A stretch of 64,000 bases of DNA, taken from contig CALUPL010000057.1 of the NCBI GenBank assembly GCA_944322635.1, positions 28,333-92,332 on the forward strand, in the 5' to 3' direction. Position numbers and translations under genes: made by a program. Origin of the DNA: an uncultured Mailhella sp. (GTDB lineage Bacteria; Desulfobacterota; Desulfovibrionia; Desulfovibrionales; Desulfovibrionaceae). Under the pieces are notes generated by a model that worked only from the letters and a program-made list of their open reading frames with translations, ran no database searches and was not told where the DNA came from. Below, piece by piece: positions 16,677 to 27,256 of this stretch. Within the stretch, counting starts at the first letter, position 1; the number at the start of each line of letters is the position of its first letter.

Positions 16677-17561
16677 CTATCTTCTTCCCATCTGAGAGAG
16701 GAAGAGACCCGCAAGGGTGAGAACGGTGCCGAGAGCGGAGAGCCATGTCAGAGGTTCGTTCAGAACCACGACGGAAACGGCCACGGTGATGACGGGCACA
16801 AGATAGATGTAGAGGCTGGCGCGCACGGTGCCGAGAGCGCGCACGGCCATGTTCCAGGTGGTGAAGCACAGGGCCGAGGCCACCAGACCGAGAAAGAGCA
16901 TATTGACGAGATTCACGGGGCGCAGGAGCCTTGTCATGTCCCAGCTGAAGCCGAAAAAGGCCAGAAAGGGAAGCATGAACAGCAGCCCCCAGCCGAACGT
17001 GGCGCGGGTAATCTGAAGAGAGGAGACGCCCCACTTGCCCATGATGCTGGTGAGACAGGCGTAGAAGGCCCACACAAGCCCGGCCGTGACGGCCAGCAGA
17101 TCGCCCACGGGATTCAACGAAAGACGCACGCCGTTGAAACTTATGAGGCAGATGCCGGTCATGGCGACGACAAAGCCCAGATAAAAACTGGCCCCGAACT
17201 TTTCACCGCTGCGGAATACGAAGCGAGACACGAGGGCGGTGAAAAGCGGCGTAGCCGTAAGAATGACCGCCACGTTGGAAGCCATGGTATGGCCGAGCGC
17301 AATGTTTTCCAGAAGATAATACAGGCATATGCCGCAAAGCCCCGCGGAGGCCACAACAACGCGCCTGCGCGCCGTCATGCCGGGAAGTTTTCCGGGGGCG
17401 GCGAGATACAGGGCACAGAAGGCCATGGCAAAGCGCAGAAACAGAATTTCCACGGCCTGAAAGTCCCGAAGCAGAACCTTGGTGCACACGAAGGTGACAC
17501 CCCAGACGATGATGGTGAAAAGCGCCACGGCATGGCCGACGGCAGAGGCGGAAAGATTCAT
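16677..17561 (-). CDS. EamA/DMT-family transporter
   Basis: 294 aa inner-membrane protein with about ten transmembrane helices in two EamA repeats (about 10-145 and 155-290). FTIIVWGVTFVCTKVLL in helix 1 and the late EPLTWLSALGTVLTLAGL, with its conserved Glu-Pro before the last helix, are typical. The family exports amino acids or other metabolites. The start at ATG 17561 removes an atypical Cys/Phe-rich extension. RBS is poor. No operon partners are seen. Confidence 0.88.
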   Translation of the reverse strand: MNLSASAVGHAVALFTIIVWGVTFVCTKVLLRDFQAVEILFLRFAMAFCALYLAAPGKLPGMTARRRVVVASAGLCGICLYYLLENIALGHTMASNVAVILTATPLFTALVSRFVFRSGEKFGASFYLGFVVAMTGICLISFNGVRLSLNPVGDLLAVTAGLVWAFYACLTSIMGKWGVSSLQITRATFGWGLLFMLPFLAFFGFSWDMTRLLRPVNLVNMLFLGLVASALCFTTWNMAVRALGTVRASLYIYLVPVITVAVSVVVLNEPLTWLSALGTVLTLAGLFLSQMGRR

Positions 17562-18129
17562 GAACAGGCTCACTGAAGGCAGACGAAAACATCCGAACCC
17601 GAAAAGCGGGCAACCTGCGACAAGGTAACACAACGGTTCGTTTGCGCAAGACAGCCCGTTCTGCCCGCCGTTCCCCCACTGCCCGCACTTCGAACGACGC
17701 CCGCGGAACGCAGCCGTCTCCCACTTTCCGCAGAGTCAACGCCTCACGCGGTCCCCCTCGTTCCCCGACGCCCGAACATTCCGCGGAAACAGGCGACAGC
17801 GCACGCCCCCCCCCAAAAAAACGTCCCCCTCTCCGGCTCCTCTTCCGCCAACACGGAGGGCGTACTCCGACCGCCCCCTCCGGTTCTTCGTCTCTTCCGC
17901 CAACACCGCTGTTTTGCTTTGCAAAACAGCGGTCGGCCACGGCGGCCGGGTGCGACAGCACACGGCCGCACTGAGAAGGCAGAACAAAGGACGTCGGCCC
18001 ATGGACGAATTCGAGGAAGGCTTCCGCCGTCAAGGACGCAATGACGCTCCTGCAGGAACGAATTCCGACGAAAAGGAGTTCGAAGCTCCGCTGTCATGCC
18101 CGGAAGGCCTTTGCCCGCAGACGCAGACG
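17562..18129. other. Intergenic region with a perfect hairpin
   Basis: About 570 bp with no gene recognised. A fragment near 17638-17660 (CGTTTGCGCAAGACA) matches the first hairpin of module B. CTCTTCCGCCAACAC occurs twice (about 17843 and 17892). A perfect 13-bp stem with a 3-nt loop lies at 17905-17933 (ACCGCTGTTTTGC/GCAAAACAGCGGT). The C-run CCCCCCCC near 17810 is unusual. Confidence 0.45.
17905..17933. repeat. Perfect 13-bp inverted repeat
   Basis: ACCGCTGTTTTGC, TTT, GCAAAACAGCGGT. There is no T-tract and it is far from gene ends, so it is not a plain terminator; a protein-binding site or a REP-like hairpin is possible. Confidence 0.6.
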
Positions 18130-18225
18130 AGGGGGTTCGGGGGGAATCATTCCCCCCGGCGGGGTTCAGGGGCAGCGCCCCTGTGCCTTTTCTGCCTTTC
18201 CTGCCTTTTCTGCCTTTTCCGGGGC
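18130..18225. repeat. Isolated repeat end E (G/C palindrome plus CTGCCTTT tract)
   Basis: GGGGGGAATCATTCCCCCC palindrome, a second hairpin AGGGGCAGCGCCCCT, then CTGCCTTT repeated four times with one or two spacer bases. This is the same end structure that closes the mosaic repeat loci, here without the body modules. It lies 65 nt past the stop of the minus-strand flavoprotein gene, the usual position for this end. Confidence 0.7.
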
Positions 18226-18234
18226 GCAGACGAC

Positions 18235-18271
18235 AAAGGGCGGGGTCCTTTGCAGGACTCCGCCCTTTTTT
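18235..18271. terminator. Bidirectional intrinsic terminator
   Basis: AAAGGGCGGGGTCC and GGACTCCGCCCTTTTTT pair around TTTGCA. It lies 19 nt after the stop of the minus-strand flavoprotein gene. Confidence 0.8.
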
Positions 18272-18289
18272 CCATCGGCCGCGGAAAGA

Positions 18290-18910
18290 TCAGCGGATGA
18301 AGTTGGTACGGATGGTGGGTTCCATTTCGGGGAGGGGCACGCCTGCGACGCGGCCGGCCTCGAAGCAGCGGAGCATCCAGGCCATATTGCGGGCGAGGTG
18401 GCGCATGGTCTGGAGGCCTTCGGCGTCCTGGCGGACTTCATCGGGGGTATTGCCGTGCACCTGGTTCCAGTAGGTGGAAGTGACCACGGGCATATTGTTC
18501 ATGCCGAAGTACTTGTTGATCTGCTCGAAGGCTGCGGAAGCTCCGCCTCTGCGGCAGCTCACCACGGCGGCGCCGGGCTTGTTGGCGAAGAGTTTGGAGC
18601 CGCAGAAAAAGAGTCTGTCGAGGAAGCTTTCGAGCTGTCCGGAAGCGGAGGCGTAGTACACGGGGGAGCCGAACACGAACCCGTCGAATTCGGGCACGAG
18701 GGCCAGGGCTTCGTTCACCTTATCGTCGCGGAAGCAGCGGCCGGTCTTGCGGCAGGAGCCGCAGCCTATGCAACCTGCAATGGGCTGAGTGCCCAGCTGA
18801 AAAATCTGCGTACCGATGCCCTGCTTTTCGAGTTCGGAGGCCACTTCGGAAAGGGCCGTCCAGGTGCAGCCCTTGGCGTGGGGGCTGCCGTTCACAAGAA
18901 GAACCTGCAT
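18290..18910 (-). CDS. Flavodoxin-fold NAD(P)H-dependent oxidoreductase with a Cys motif
   Basis: 206 aa. The N-terminal VLLVNGSPHAKGCTWTAL is the FMN phosphate-binding loop of the NADPH-dependent FMN reductase / iron-sulfur flavoprotein group. GCIGCGSCRKTGRC at about 47-60 is a compact four-Cys motif, as in iron-sulfur flavoproteins, so an Fe-S cluster may be bound. FVFGSPVYYASASGQLESFLDR is the conserved second flavin-contact segment. RBS AGGAG is 6 nt from ATG. The role is probably small-molecule or stress-related electron transfer in an anaerobe. It is a single-gene transcript with its own terminator. Confidence 0.88.
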   Translation of the reverse strand: MQVLLVNGSPHAKGCTWTALSEVASELEKQGIGTQIFQLGTQPIAGCIGCGSCRKTGRCFRDDKVNEALALVPEFDGFVFGSPVYYASASGQLESFLDRLFFCGSKLFANKPGAAVVSCRRGGASAAFEQINKYFGMNNMPVVTSTYWNQVHGNTPDEVRQDAEGLQTMRHLARNMAWMLRCFEAGRVAGVPLPEMEPTIRTNFIR

Positions 18911-19130
18911 AAATCACTCCTGTTTGACATTAACCATGTCTTCTACCGCACACGAGGCGGCGTTGTCCGTATCCGAAATCACGGAAGCGGCATTTTCGAT
19001 GCGGGCAGCAAGGGACAACGTCCGTGTTCCGGCGCGTTGCCGGAAACAGAAAGCGCAGGCATTCCGGATGCGCCTGCGGGGGCTCACGGCCCGTACTCTC
19101 CGTTCCGCCGCCGACGTGCGGATAAACGCA

Positions 19131-19163
19131 AAAACGGAGCCGCCCGAAGGCAGACTCCGTTTT
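19131..19163 (-). terminator. Intrinsic terminator of grpE
   Basis: AAAACGGAG/CTCCGTTTT stem with a 15-nt loop, 25 nt past the grpE stop. The T-run is on the minus strand. Confidence 0.75.
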
Positions 19164-19187
19164 CCGACAAAGGATTGAAAAGGACGC

Positions 19188-19763
19188 CTACCGGGCGACG
19201 ATGACGCGGGCGGGACGCAGCAGATGGTCGTTGAGTCTGTAGCCCTTCTGCATGACGCGGACGATGCATCCGGCCTCGACGCCTTCGGCCTCTTCCTGTC
19301 CCACGGCCTCATGGTCGTTGGGATCGAAGACCTGTCCGGGTTCGCCCACGGGCACGAGACCGTGCTTCTTGAGCGCGTCGAGCAGCATGGTACGGGTCAT
19401 TTCCACGCCGACCATCATGTTGCGGCTTTCTTCCGACTGTCCGCCGTACTGGAGGGCGAGGTCGAGATTGTCCAGCGTGGGAAGAAGATCGGCGAGAACC
19501 TTTTCGGCGGCGTAGCGGGCCTGCTCTTCCTTTTCGCGCTGAACGCGCTTTTTGAAGTTGTCCATCTCGGCCAGCGCACGCAGCTTGACGGCATTGGCCT
19601 CGGCGGCCACGTTGCAGGCCGCGCAGAGTCTGGCGCGGCACTCCTCAAGCTGCTCTTCTTCCGTCTTTTCCTGAACGGGGGCCTGCTCTTCGGCGTTCTG
19701 TTCCGGCGCCTGGAGTTCCGGCTCTTCGTTCACGGCATCCTTATTTTCAAATTCCTGACTCAT
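19188..19763 (-). CDS. grpE: Nucleotide exchange factor GrpE
   Basis: 191 aa DnaK cochaperone that releases ADP from DnaK. Start at ATG 19763 with GGAGG upstream; the open frame extends further but has no GrpE character. An acidic, Gln/Glu-rich N-terminus (1-50) is followed by a long coiled coil with ALAEMDNFKKRVQREKEEQ near 85-103 and the C-terminal beta domain with GEPGQVFDPNDHEAVGQEEAE and the closing LRPARVIVA. All are typical. dnaK and dnaJ are not adjacent. A sigma-70-like promoter lies directly upstream, and no CIRCE inverted repeat is seen there, so heat regulation is not evident. Confidence 0.95.
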   Translation of the reverse strand: MSQEFENKDAVNEEPELQAPEQNAEEQAPVQEKTEEEQLEECRARLCAACNVAAEANAVKLRALAEMDNFKKRVQREKEEQARYAAEKVLADLLPTLDNLDLALQYGGQSEESRNMMVGVEMTRTMLLDALKKHGLVPVGEPGQVFDPNDHEAVGQEEAEGVEAGCIVRVMQKGYRLNDHLLRPARVIVAR

Positions 19764-19790
19764 GAAAAGACCTCCAATAGTGGTACCCGA

Positions 19791-19819
19791 AAGGTAGGAA
19801 CGAAGAGTCGTTCTGTCAA
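19791..19819 (-). promoter_or_regulatory. Promoter of grpE
   Basis: On the minus strand: -35 TTGACA (19814-19819), 17-nt spacer, -10 TACCTT (19791-19796), 27 nt before the ATG. The -35 overlaps the stop of holB. Confidence 0.65.
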
Positions 19820-20775
19820 GGAGTTCCGAGGGTTTTGCCCCGTCGTCCCTCGCGAACCGCGCGATAGAGTCCGGTGGCCATGGCATCGAGGGCGAGAAGC
19901 GGATTCACCTGCGCCATGAGCGCGTCCTGACACTCCACGAACAGATCGGCAATTTCCAGCAGCACGGCCTCGGGCAGAGGTCGAAACACGGCGGCAAGCT
20001 CCCCCGAAGTGCGTCCGGCAAGGCAGTCGGCAAGGGCCTTCTGGCCCACGAGAACCACATTCTGCGCGGAGGCGGCATCGAGTCCGTTCCGAGCCTGCGA
20101 CAGATCGAACCAGCCTCTGCCTTCGGAAGCGAAGCGCGCAAGCGCCGTTTCCCACGGGGCAAGTTCCGCAGGAAGCGCGCGGCCGGTTTCGGGCCAGGGA
20201 AGCGTGATCACCCATCCGCGGGAAACCAGTGTGGGCAGAAGCCTTTCGCGCTGGGGCGCGGTGAACACGAAGCAGGTATCGGGCGAAGGGTCTTCGAGCA
20301 CCTTGAGCAGGGAATTGGCCGCCTCAATGCCCAGAGACTGCGCTTCGGCCAGCACGATGACGCGGCGACGGCCGAAATGCGGCTTTTCGCCCAGCAGCGG
20401 CCGCAGGGCGCGCACGTCGTCGATTTTGATGGAAGAGGCGCGGCCGTCGAGCAGAAAGAGGTCGGGGTGCATGTTCGCCCCGATTCTCAGGCAGGAATGA
20501 CAGGCCAGACAAGGCTGGTCGCCTTCGCCTTCGCAGTTGAGCAGCGCGGCCCACCACAGGGCCATGGCCACGCGGGAAGAGACGTCTCCCCCCTCGAGGT
20601 GCAGAAGCTGCGGCGGCTCGGCGCGCATGGCACGCAGAAAAGCGCGCGGCCGTTCCAGATCCGGAGCGAGGGCGCACGAAAACGCGGCCCGCGCCTCATC
20701 CACGCCGGGGAGTCTGTCTCCGGGCGAGGATGCGCGCGCGGCCGCACTGCCGCCTTTCTTTCCGGCCGCAGCCAT
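19816..20775 (-). CDS. holB: DNA polymerase III delta' subunit (HolB-like)
   Basis: 319 aa clamp-loader subunit. Zinc-module cysteines lie in LNCEGEGDQPCLACHSC (about 80-96). PDLFLLD, IKIDDVRALRP and the EAQSLGIEAANSLLKVLEDP segment (about 143-162) are the standard delta' signatures. The P-loop region (HLEGGDVSSR) is degenerate, as expected for delta', which does not hydrolyse ATP. The start follows the purA stop by 1 nt, so the two are cotranscribed. The C-terminus is shorter than in E. coli. Confidence 0.88.
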   Translation of the reverse strand: MAAAGKKGGSAAARASSPGDRLPGVDEARAAFSCALAPDLERPRAFLRAMRAEPPQLLHLEGGDVSSRVAMALWWAALLNCEGEGDQPCLACHSCLRIGANMHPDLFLLDGRASSIKIDDVRALRPLLGEKPHFGRRRVIVLAEAQSLGIEAANSLLKVLEDPSPDTCFVFTAPQRERLLPTLVSRGWVITLPWPETGRALPAELAPWETALARFASEGRGWFDLSQARNGLDAASAQNVVLVGQKALADCLAGRTSGELAAVFRPLPEAVLLEIADLFVECQDALMAQVNPLLALDAMATGLYRAVREGRRGKTLGTP

Positions 20776-20776
20776 G

Positions 20777-22498
<1,722 letters not shown>

Positions 22499-23404
22499 CT
22501 AACGGGGAGAGGGATCGGGGAAGCAGTCGGGAAACTCCGCCTTGTCGCGATCAAGTTCGTCCTGCATCCAGGCAAAGAATGCGCTCACGCGGGGAGAACG
22601 CGCGGCATCGGCAAGACAGGCGGCGGTATAGCGACGGCTCACGGCTATGGAGGGAGAACGCAACGAGGCCAGGCGTCCGGCACGCAGATCCTCCACCACG
22701 AGAAGAGAACTCGCCAGAGCCGCTCCCCTGCCCTCGGCCGCGGCGGCAAGGGCCATGTAGGTAAACTGATAAATGGGACCGAAACGCAGCGCCGAACGTA
22801 TTCCGGCGGCCTGAAACCAGGCCGTCCATGTTTCCCTGCGGCTTTGCGGAGAACGCAGAAGCCGGTCGTTCTGCCAGTTCGAGGCGTGTTCCCGGAGATA
22901 GTCGGGGCCGAACACGGGAAAAAGCCGTTCCTCGGGAAGCGGAAGCAGAAAAAGTCCGGGCGAGGGCTTCATGCCCCTGCGCACGATGATGTCCACGTCC
23001 GGCCCGAGCTCGGGAAAGTCGGGATGCGGGGCAATGCGGACATCCATGTCCGGAAAGCGTTCGCAGAAACGGCTCACCCTGGGGGCGAGCCAGCGGTTGG
23101 CGAAACTGGCCTCCGCCACCACGGAAAGAGGCCCCACCCCGCGCCGAAGCCGCGCGGTTTCCCGACGCAGGGTTTCCAGCGCGCCGGAAACGGCAAGATA
23201 ATAGCGTTCTCCGTCCGGCGTGAGACACACGCCCGGAGAACGCCGAATGAAAAGCGGCACGCCGAGATAATCCTCAAGGTGCCGGATATGCTGACTTACG
23301 GCCGCCTGCGTGACGCACAGCTCCTCCCCTGCCCGGGTAAAGCTGCCGAGTCTCGCCGCCGCCTCAAAGGCCGCCAGCGCATTAAGCGGTGGATTTTCCG
23401 TCAT
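22499..23404 (-). CDS. LysR-family transcriptional regulator (GcvA-like)
   Basis: 301 aa. N-terminal winged helix-turn-helix: PPLNALAAFEAAARLGSFTRAG and CVTQAAVSQHIRHLEDYLG with FIRRSPGVCLTPDGERY, matching the GcvA/AmpR-like branch. The C-terminal part (about 90-295) is the periplasmic-binding-like effector domain. It is divergently transcribed from an AEC-family transporter with a 156-bp gap. LysR regulators often control the divergent neighbour, so the transporter at 23561 is the likely target. Confidence 0.92.
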   Translation of the reverse strand: MTENPPLNALAAFEAAARLGSFTRAGEELCVTQAAVSQHIRHLEDYLGVPLFIRRSPGVCLTPDGERYYLAVSGALETLRRETARLRRGVGPLSVVAEASFANRWLAPRVSRFCERFPDMDVRIAPHPDFPELGPDVDIIVRRGMKPSPGLFLLPLPEERLFPVFGPDYLREHASNWQNDRLLRSPQSRRETWTAWFQAAGIRSALRFGPIYQFTYMALAAAAEGRGAALASSLLVVEDLRAGRLASLRSPSIAVSRRYTAACLADAARSPRVSAFFAWMQDELDRDKAEFPDCFPDPSPR

Positions 23405-23560
23405 AAGAAAAACTTATCCCGACCCACAGGAAATCTCGTTTGCAGGGAAATGCCGTTTGCTGCATTCTGCGAACTCACGCCTGCCCGGCCGGAAGGCGAA
23501 ATACCGAAAAAAAGAATGCAACGGCGTTCGCGCAAGACGCGAAACGCCCGGAGACATACC

Positions 23561-24505
23561 ATGTGGGATGTGTTTTTACTGCTGCTTCCCGTGTTCGTGC
23601 TGATATTTCTGGGGATGCTTGCCGAGCGGTTTCAGCTCGTGCCCCCCTTCGGCTCGACCACGCTCAATCAGTTTCTCGTCAACCTGGGCCTGCCTGCCCT
23701 GATATTTCTTTCCATAGCGGAATGCAGGCCCGAAGATCTCGACCACGAAGCCTTTCTCGCCGGTTTTGCCGTGAGTCTGTTCGTCACGTTCGGGCTGCTC
23801 ATTCCGACCTTTCATTGCCTGCGGCTCGAAACAGGCTACAAAGAGGAAGTCATGCTGTCAATGCTGGCCAGCTTTCCCAACGTGGTGCTGGTGGGCCTGC
23901 CCGTGCTCATGGCTCTCTACCCCGGCAGCCCGGTGGTGGTTCTGGCAAGCACGCTCACCAACATTCTCGAAATTCCCATGGTGCTCATCACGCTGTTCAT
24001 TCTGGTGAACAGCGGCGCCAGGGGCCGGCATCCCATACGCACCATTGCGCTGGCGCTCATCACCAATCCGGTGGTGCTGGCCACGCTGGGCGGCTCCGCG
24101 TTCTACGCCACGGGCACGGCCGTGCCTTCGGTCATCGAATCGCCGTGCCGCGCGCTCGGCAACTCGGTCATGCCCTGCGCGCTGGTGTCTCTCGGCATAG
24201 TCATCAGCGCAAGGCTGCGCAACCATACCGGCAACTCCGCCTTCCATCCGCGCAGGCAGCTGGTCATTCTCGCGGCCAAGCAGTTCGTGCAGCCCGTCAT
24301 AGCCTTCGCCGCGCTCACGGCCCTGCACACGGAACCCATGTGGCGTTCCATGGGAACGCTGCTGGCCGCCATGCCGGTGGGCACGCTGGCCTACGCCATG
24401 AGCGATTCCTACAAGGTGGCGGAAGACGACGCATCGGCCGCGGTCATCATAACCACGCTCATCTCGCTCGTCATCATTCCCATTCTGGCCATATTCCTCA
24501 AATAA
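23561..24505 (+). CDS. AEC-family transporter (auxin efflux carrier type)
   Basis: 314 aa inner-membrane protein with about ten transmembrane helices in the AEC/BASS-like fold. Start at ATG 23561 with GGAG upstream; a very long frame upstream is not membrane-like. Typical features: FVLIFLGMLAERF in helix 1; LNQFLVNLGLPALIF in helix 2; and the late ASAAVIITTLISLVIIPILA. Bacterial AEC proteins move malate, malonate or other organic acids. Divergent from a LysR gene, which probably senses the transported compound. Confidence 0.9.
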   Translation: MWDVFLLLLPVFVLIFLGMLAERFQLVPPFGSTTLNQFLVNLGLPALIFLSIAECRPEDLDHEAFLAGFAVSLFVTFGLLIPTFHCLRLETGYKEEVMLSMLASFPNVVLVGLPVLMALYPGSPVVVLASTLTNILEIPMVLITLFILVNSGARGRHPIRTIALALITNPVVLATLGGSAFYATGTAVPSVIESPCRALGNSVMPCALVSLGIVISARLRNHTGNSAFHPRRQLVILAAKQFVQPVIAFAALTALHTEPMWRSMGTLLAAMPVGTLAYAMSDSYKVAEDDASAAVIITTLISLVIIPILAIFLK

Positions 24506-25046
24506 ACGTCCGGCCCTCCCCCGCTCCGCCTCCCTGCCTCCGGGGAAGAGCCGACAGAAAAACGTCACGTGAAGTCCGCCGGGGACCGCACCCCGCAGCA
24601 GACGCCTCCCCCGGCACGAATCGCCGGGGATCACGAGAACAAGCCGCAGAATCTGCCGCCGCACCGCTGAACCGCACGGCGCCGGACGACCTTCCTGCGG
24701 CAGACCGGAACGCGGCCCTGTCGGTCAGACGGGGAATCTCCGACAGAGGCCGCGACCGGTGAACAAATTTCCCCCGCCTCGCCCCGCGGAACAAAACCGA
24801 CGCACGGCAAAAACGCCGCGTTCCGAAACCGGTTTTGTGCGCGAAGGCGTGCGGCGCAAAAAAGCCCGGACAGACCGGGCACAGAAAACAAGCGGCCGGA
24901 CAGATCGAATCTGCCCGAAGCTGCATGACATACAGTCCTCCTCAAAACGCAAACGGAAGGCGGAGCGCACATTCGAACCGCGTGCGCAGGAAGCTCAGGC
25001 AGCCTGAGCTTCCGCCGCCCCGCTGCGCGTTTCTCCAAACGAACCG
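24506..25046. other. Intergenic region between convergent genes
   Basis: About 540 bp. An 11-bp inverted repeat GGAAGCTCAGG/CCTGAGCTTCC with a 3-nt loop lies at 24989-25013, close to the methyltransferase stop; it has no T-run. A minus-strand AGGAGG followed by ATG near 24946 opens a 74-codon frame without recognisable domains; I do not call it. Confidence 0.4.
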
Positions 25047-26174
25047 CTACCCGGCAACGGATGCGGCAATCTCTGTGCCGGAACGCTTCTTTTCCGCGCT
25101 CTTTTTTTCCGAACTCTTCTCCCCTCGTGCCGTCGCGCCCTTTTTTCCCGACCCCTTCGACACGCGTGCCGTCGCGCCCTTTTTTCCGGCCGGTCGGCCC
25201 GGTTTTCTTCCCGGCGCGGGCGCGTCCGGAACGCTCTTCGGTCCGGAAGGCTCGTCTTTCGCCTGCTGCGGGGCCGGTTCGCTGCGCTGTGCGGCGGAAG
25301 CCTCCTGAAGCGAACGCAGCGAAAGCGCGGCGCGGGCCGCCCCTCTGCGCCATTCCACGTCCATGCCCTCGAAGCGTTTCTTCATGACGTGCACGGCTTC
25401 CAGATTGCTGTCCACGAGCAGGGCGTTGCGGCCGAGTTCGAAGGCCGATTCGCCGAGGGTTCCGCTTCCGGCAAAAAAGTCGCACAGAATGTCGCCGGGG
25501 CGGGAATGCACCTTGACTATGCGGTCGATGATGGCGCGGGGCTTCTGCGTGGCGTAGCCGGTCTTTTCCCTGCCGTTGGGACTCACTATGGTGTGCCACC
25601 ACACGTCGGTGGGCGTTTTGCCGAGCGCGGCCTTGCGCGGCCCCACAAGGCCCGGAGCCATGTAGGGAATGCGGTCCATGGCGTCGAAATTGAACGTGAA
25701 CGATTCCGGATTCTTGGCGTACCAGAGAATGTTGTCGTGCTTGGCGGGCCAGCGTTTTTTGGAACGCGCCCCGTAGTCGTAGGCCCAGATGATTTCGTTG
25801 ATGAACGACGCGCGGCCGAAAATGCCGTCGAGCATGACCTTGCAGTAGTGTATTTCCCGGTAGTCGAGATGAAAAAACAGCGAGCCGTCGGGAACAAGAA
25901 TGCGGTACGCCTCTTCCATGCGCGGCTGGAGGAAGCCCAGAAAGTCGTCGAACCTGTCGTCGTAGCCGCTGGTTCTGCCGCGTATGGTGCGGTAAAGCTG
26001 CCCCTTGAACCCCACTCTGTCGCCGTTTTCGTCGCGCACCGTGGCAAGAGAGGTGCGCTTCTGCACGCGCCCCGTGTTGAAGGGAGGATCTATGTAAATG
26101 AGATCCACGCAGGCGTCCGGCAAGGCGCGCAGGACGGCAAGGTTGTCGGCATGAAAAACGGCGAGTCTGGGCAT
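25047..26174 (-). CDS. Site-specific DNA methyltransferase (beta-class, adenine-type)
   Basis: 375 aa. Catalytic motif IV DPPF at 29-32 (VDLIYIDPPFNTG) precedes the SAM-binding motif FFAGSGT at about 223-229, the order of the beta class (N6-adenine or N4-cytosine; type III Mod-like or solitary). YATQKPRAIIDRIVKVHS upstream of the SAM motif is typical. The last 90 residues are low-complexity and Lys/Ala-rich, with the 7-mer KKGATAR repeated 13 residues apart, encoded by two CGTGCCGTCGCGCCC-type direct repeats at 25126 and 25165. Start at ATG 26174 (GAAGG upstream). No restriction gene is adjacent, so it may be a solitary epigenetic methyltransferase. Confidence 0.9.
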   Translation of the reverse strand: MPRLAVFHADNLAVLRALPDACVDLIYIDPPFNTGRVQKRTSLATVRDENGDRVGFKGQLYRTIRGRTSGYDDRFDDFLGFLQPRMEEAYRILVPDGSLFFHLDYREIHYCKVMLDGIFGRASFINEIIWAYDYGARSKKRWPAKHDNILWYAKNPESFTFNFDAMDRIPYMAPGLVGPRKAALGKTPTDVWWHTIVSPNGREKTGYATQKPRAIIDRIVKVHSRPGDILCDFFAGSGTLGESAFELGRNALLVDSNLEAVHVMKKRFEGMDVEWRRGAARAALSLRSLQEASAAQRSEPAPQQAKDEPSGPKSVPDAPAPGRKPGRPAGKKGATARVSKGSGKKGATARGEKSSEKKSAEKKRSGTEIAASVAG

Positions 26175-26344
26175 GGATATCCTTCGTCCGCTCCGATGGC
26201 GGGACGGACGCACTTTAATCGTTTCACACGCTCATGGCAAGGCTGCGCGCATGAGAATAGCCGCGTTTGCATGAAGAAGGCAAATGCCCTACTCTGAACC
26301 GTGCCGGACAACGGCCCTTCCTCCACTTCAAGCCCTCTTCCGCC

Positions 26345-27256
26345 ATGAACGACCTCGACGTGAGCCTCATACAGTACCTGCGCCCCTTCTGCTACGTGGC
26401 CGAAACGCTCAGCATACGCCGGGCGGCGGCCATACTGTGCCTTACCCCTTCGGCGGTGAGCCAGCAGATACAGAAGCTCGAAGAGGAACTCGGCATGCCG
26501 CTGTTCGAACGACGTTCCGGACATCCGCTGAAACTGCTGCCTGCGGGCCAGTTTCTTTACTCGCGCATTCCCGCGCTCGGCAACACGCTCTACAGCCTGC
26601 GCTGCGAACTGAAGAACTTTCAGCTGGAACAGCAGATTCTGCGCGTGGGCGTGCTGGCTCTGCTGCAATCGCTCCTCATGCGGAGCATGGCCGCCCTGAG
26701 CGACGGCTTTCCCTCGCTCAACTTTTCGCTGCACGTGGCCGGAGGCTCCATGCTCTGCCACAACATTCTTTCCGGAGAACTCGACTGCGCGCTCGTGTTC
26801 CGTGAAAACCTGCTGCCCACCCTGGAGGAAATTCCGCTCTTCGACTCGCCCCTCATGCTCGTGGCGCACCGCTCCCTCGTGGAACCGCTCGGCCCCTCCC
26901 CCTCTTTCGAACGCCTTTTTTCCCTGCCCATGGTCTATGTGGCGGGCGCAAGCCCCATTGCGGAACTCGACGCCTATGCGGGCATTCCCCTCACGGGCAC
27001 GGTGCGGCTGCGCGTGGCCACGCCTCCCGCGGCTCTGGAAGCCGTGCGCCTGCGCATGGGAGCGGCCATCATGTGCAGGCACGCCCTGCCCGACGACATG
27101 ACGGATCTGCAAGCCTTCAGTCTCGACGAATTCACGCCGCGGCGTCACGTGGTTCTGGCCGTGTCGTCCCGGCATCCGCCCGAAGGCGAAAAGAAGCTCT
27201 TTCTGAACGCCCTCTGCTCCCGCTGGCGCACCATGAACGACGTGCCCGCACGCTGA
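26345..27256 (+). CDS. LysR-family transcriptional regulator
   Basis: 303 aa. Helix-turn-helix region LRPFCYVAETLSIRRAAA and LTPSAVSQQIQKLEEELGM with LFERRSGHPLKLLPAGQ, then a LysR substrate-binding domain to the end. Start placed at ATG 26345, since the HTH begins 14 residues on; an in-frame extension to 26267 has no RBS. Upstream is the divergent methyltransferase gene, and the next gene downstream is far away (the TRAP binding protein), so the target may be the regulator itself or something outside the window. Confidence 0.9.
   Translation: MNDLDVSLIQYLRPFCYVAETLSIRRAAAILCLTPSAVSQQIQKLEEELGMPLFERRSGHPLKLLPAGQFLYSRIPALGNTLYSLRCELKNFQLEQQILRVGVLALLQSLLMRSMAALSDGFPSLNFSLHVAGGSMLCHNILSGELDCALVFRENLLPTLEEIPLFDSPLMLVAHRSLVEPLGPSPSFERLFSLPMVYVAGASPIAELDAYAGIPLTGTVRLRVATPPAALEAVRLRMGAAIMCRHALPDDMTDLQAFSLDEFTPRRHVVLAVSSRHPPEGEKKLFLNALCSRWRTMNDVPAR

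Noticed and set aside
19764..19830. CIRCE or sigma-32 heat-shock control at grpE
   Set aside because: The region shows a normal sigma-70-like promoter and no TTAGCACTC inverted repeat.
24498..24926. Minus-strand small gene after AGGAGG near 24950
   Set aside because: A good RBS but the product is Arg/Ala-rich, without a domain, and two overlapping frames compete; left as intergenic.
24940..25013. tRNA gene suggested by GGTTCGAAT on the minus strand
   Set aside because: No matching acceptor stem, D-arm or anticodon arm can be drawn around it.
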